DNA of 6,215 nucleotides from Sulfurospirillum sp. UBA1314. GTDB taxonomy: Bacteria; Campylobacterota; Campylobacteria; Campylobacterales; Sulfurospirillaceae. The notes beneath the pieces were generated by a model. It was not told where the DNA came from and searched no databases. It was given only the letters and a program-made list of their open reading frames with translations. Shown here piece by piece: positions 5,317 to 6,215 of this stretch. The first letter of the stretch is position 1. Each line of letters opens with the position of its first letter. The stretch is taken from the NCBI GenBank assembly GCA_002307095.1, contig DBTO01000095.1, positions 438-6,652 of the forward strand, written 5' to 3'. The translations under genes and the position numbers were made by a program.

Positions 5317-6215
5317 ATTTGCTCTTTTACTGCTAGTTTTGGTGAGCCTTGGATGTGCGCAGGAGTGGAAAAATCCTTTTTATTACCGCAGTGATGACAC
5401 GACTTCTGTACTCGTCAATGAGCGTGTTTCTGGCTCGCACATCAAAGTTTTTTTACCAACCATGCCGTATTTGTACGTCTCAAAACTGGTCAATGGCACG
5501 CTGGTTCGCTCTAGCGGAAATCACGAAGGGTGGGAGTATATGATGGCAACATCGTATACCAAGATAGACGATCTTACCTATGAATTTTCCCTGCGCAGAG
5601 GGGTTTTGTTTCAAGATGGCACACCCTTTAACGCCGACTCTGTGGTCGAAAACTTTGCCTATTTTATGAAAGACCCCGTGGTCTATTCGGACATTCACAA
5701 GCGACTCAAGGGCGTAACCAAGGTTGATGAGCATACCATTCGCATTCATCTGCATAAACCCTATGGACTACTTTTTAGCGATCTGACCTCCATCAATCTT
5801 TACACATCTGCCTATCTTAAACGTTACGGTTGGAGTACGAAAGAGGGTTCTACCTGTAACAGTATGCAATCTCCTGGTCCGTATGGATTGGGACCGTATA
5901 TTTTGAAGCAAGGCTACGCAACAGGGCGGTTTCAAACGCCTCTTTTAGAGCTCAAAGCCAATCCGAACTATTATGAAACGGGCTTGCCGTACATTGAAAA
6001 TATCACCATTTATACGGAGCTTACTTCCCAACAATCGGTCAGTATGGCACTCGAAGAGGAGCGTTTGGACATCACGCCCATTCCGTTCAATAAAAAAGTA
6101 GAAACCGTGCTTTCCAAATACGCAAGGCTCTACACCAAACCTTCAACGCACAGCATTTCGATCTACTTTAATCTGCTCAAACCTAACAGTAAACTCCAAG
6201 ATCAAAACGTACGCA
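5303..6215 (+). CDS. Family 5 periplasmic solute-binding protein or sensor with such a domain (3' end beyond window)
   Basis: About 304 residues of an exported protein are visible. The probable start is TTG 5303, giving MRCARF and then a leucine-rich hydrophobic core ending GCA-QEW near residue 19, a signal peptide for signal peptidase I. The lipobox match (SLGC) is poor. GGG at 5293-5295 is a weak ribosome binding site; the next in-frame ATG, near 5462, would lose the signal. The mature part matches the SBP_bac_5 family of peptide and nickel binding proteins: YEFSLRRGVLFQDGTPF near residues 92-108 is its hallmark, followed by NADSVVENF and, later, a GPYGLGPYIL segment. The gene overlaps the response regulator by 14 nt. 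This unusual pairing suggests a sensory role, perhaps as the periplasmic domain of the missing histidine kinase. The alternative is an ordinary ABC importer component. Confidence 0.85.
   Translation, partial: MRCARFALLLLVLVSLGCAQEWKNPFYYRSDDTTSVLVNERVSGSHIKVFLPTMPYLYVSKLVNGTLVRSSGNHEGWEYMMATSYTKIDDLTYEFSLRRGVLFQDGTPFNADSVVENFAYFMKDPVVYSDIHKRLKGVTKVDEHTIRIHLHKPYGLLFSDLTSINLYTSAYLKRYGWSTKEGSTCNSMQSPGPYGLGPYILKQGYATGRFQTPLLELKANPNYYETGLPYIENITIYTELTSQQSVSMALEEERLDITPIPFNKKVETVLSKYARLYTKPSTHSISIYFNLLKPNSKLQDQNVR

Overview
The window looks like chromosomal DNA from an anaerobically respiring member of the Campylobacterota, most like Sulfurospirillum. The basis is the moderately AT-rich coding sequence, a perfect TATAAT -10 box without a recognisable -35 box, tightly packed genes, and a periplasmic molybdo-enzyme cluster with its own two-component system. 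The genus is inferred from general resemblance, not from a search.

Layout. Positions 1-500, minus strand: the N-terminal part of a ferredoxin:thioredoxin reductase catalytic domain, running into what looks like the start of a rhodanese domain cut by the window edge. Positions 501-705: a divergent intergenic region with a clear -10 box for the minus-strand gene and two perfect palindromes sharing the core TTTACATGTAAA, probably operators. Positions 706-6215, plus strand, all closely spaced: a TorD/DmsD-type chaperone; a Tat-exported molybdopterin oxidoreductase of the DMSO reductase superfamily with a probable Cys metal ligand; a four-cluster ferredoxin subunit; a small exported protein; an OmpR-type response regulator; and the 5' part of a gene whose product begins with a family 5 periplasmic solute-binding domain.

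The main discovery is in the small exported protein. Conceptually it stops at a TGA (4540-4542), but the sequence just downstream matches the E. coli fdhF selenocysteine insertion element at the positions SelB is known to need. With U of UGA as 1, these are GGUUGCA at 15-21, including the bulged U17, and loop G23-U24 followed by C25-U26. Reading the TGA as selenocysteine extends the protein by 22 residues (Sec included) to a tandem TGA-TAA stop. It also reduces the gap to the response regulator from 81 to 15 nt. I therefore annotate a probable selenoprotein of 142 aa with Sec at residue 121, of a family I do not recognise.

Working model (inference). The chaperone matures the molybdo-subunit, which is exported by Tat together with the ferredoxin subunit. 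The exported selenoprotein works beside this enzyme in the periplasm as a redox or substrate-handling partner. The response regulator, probably with the solute-binding protein or a kinase fused to it, controls the cluster according to a periplasmic substrate. No membrane anchor subunit of the DmsC/NrfD type is present in the window, and the enzyme's substrate cannot be read from the sequence.
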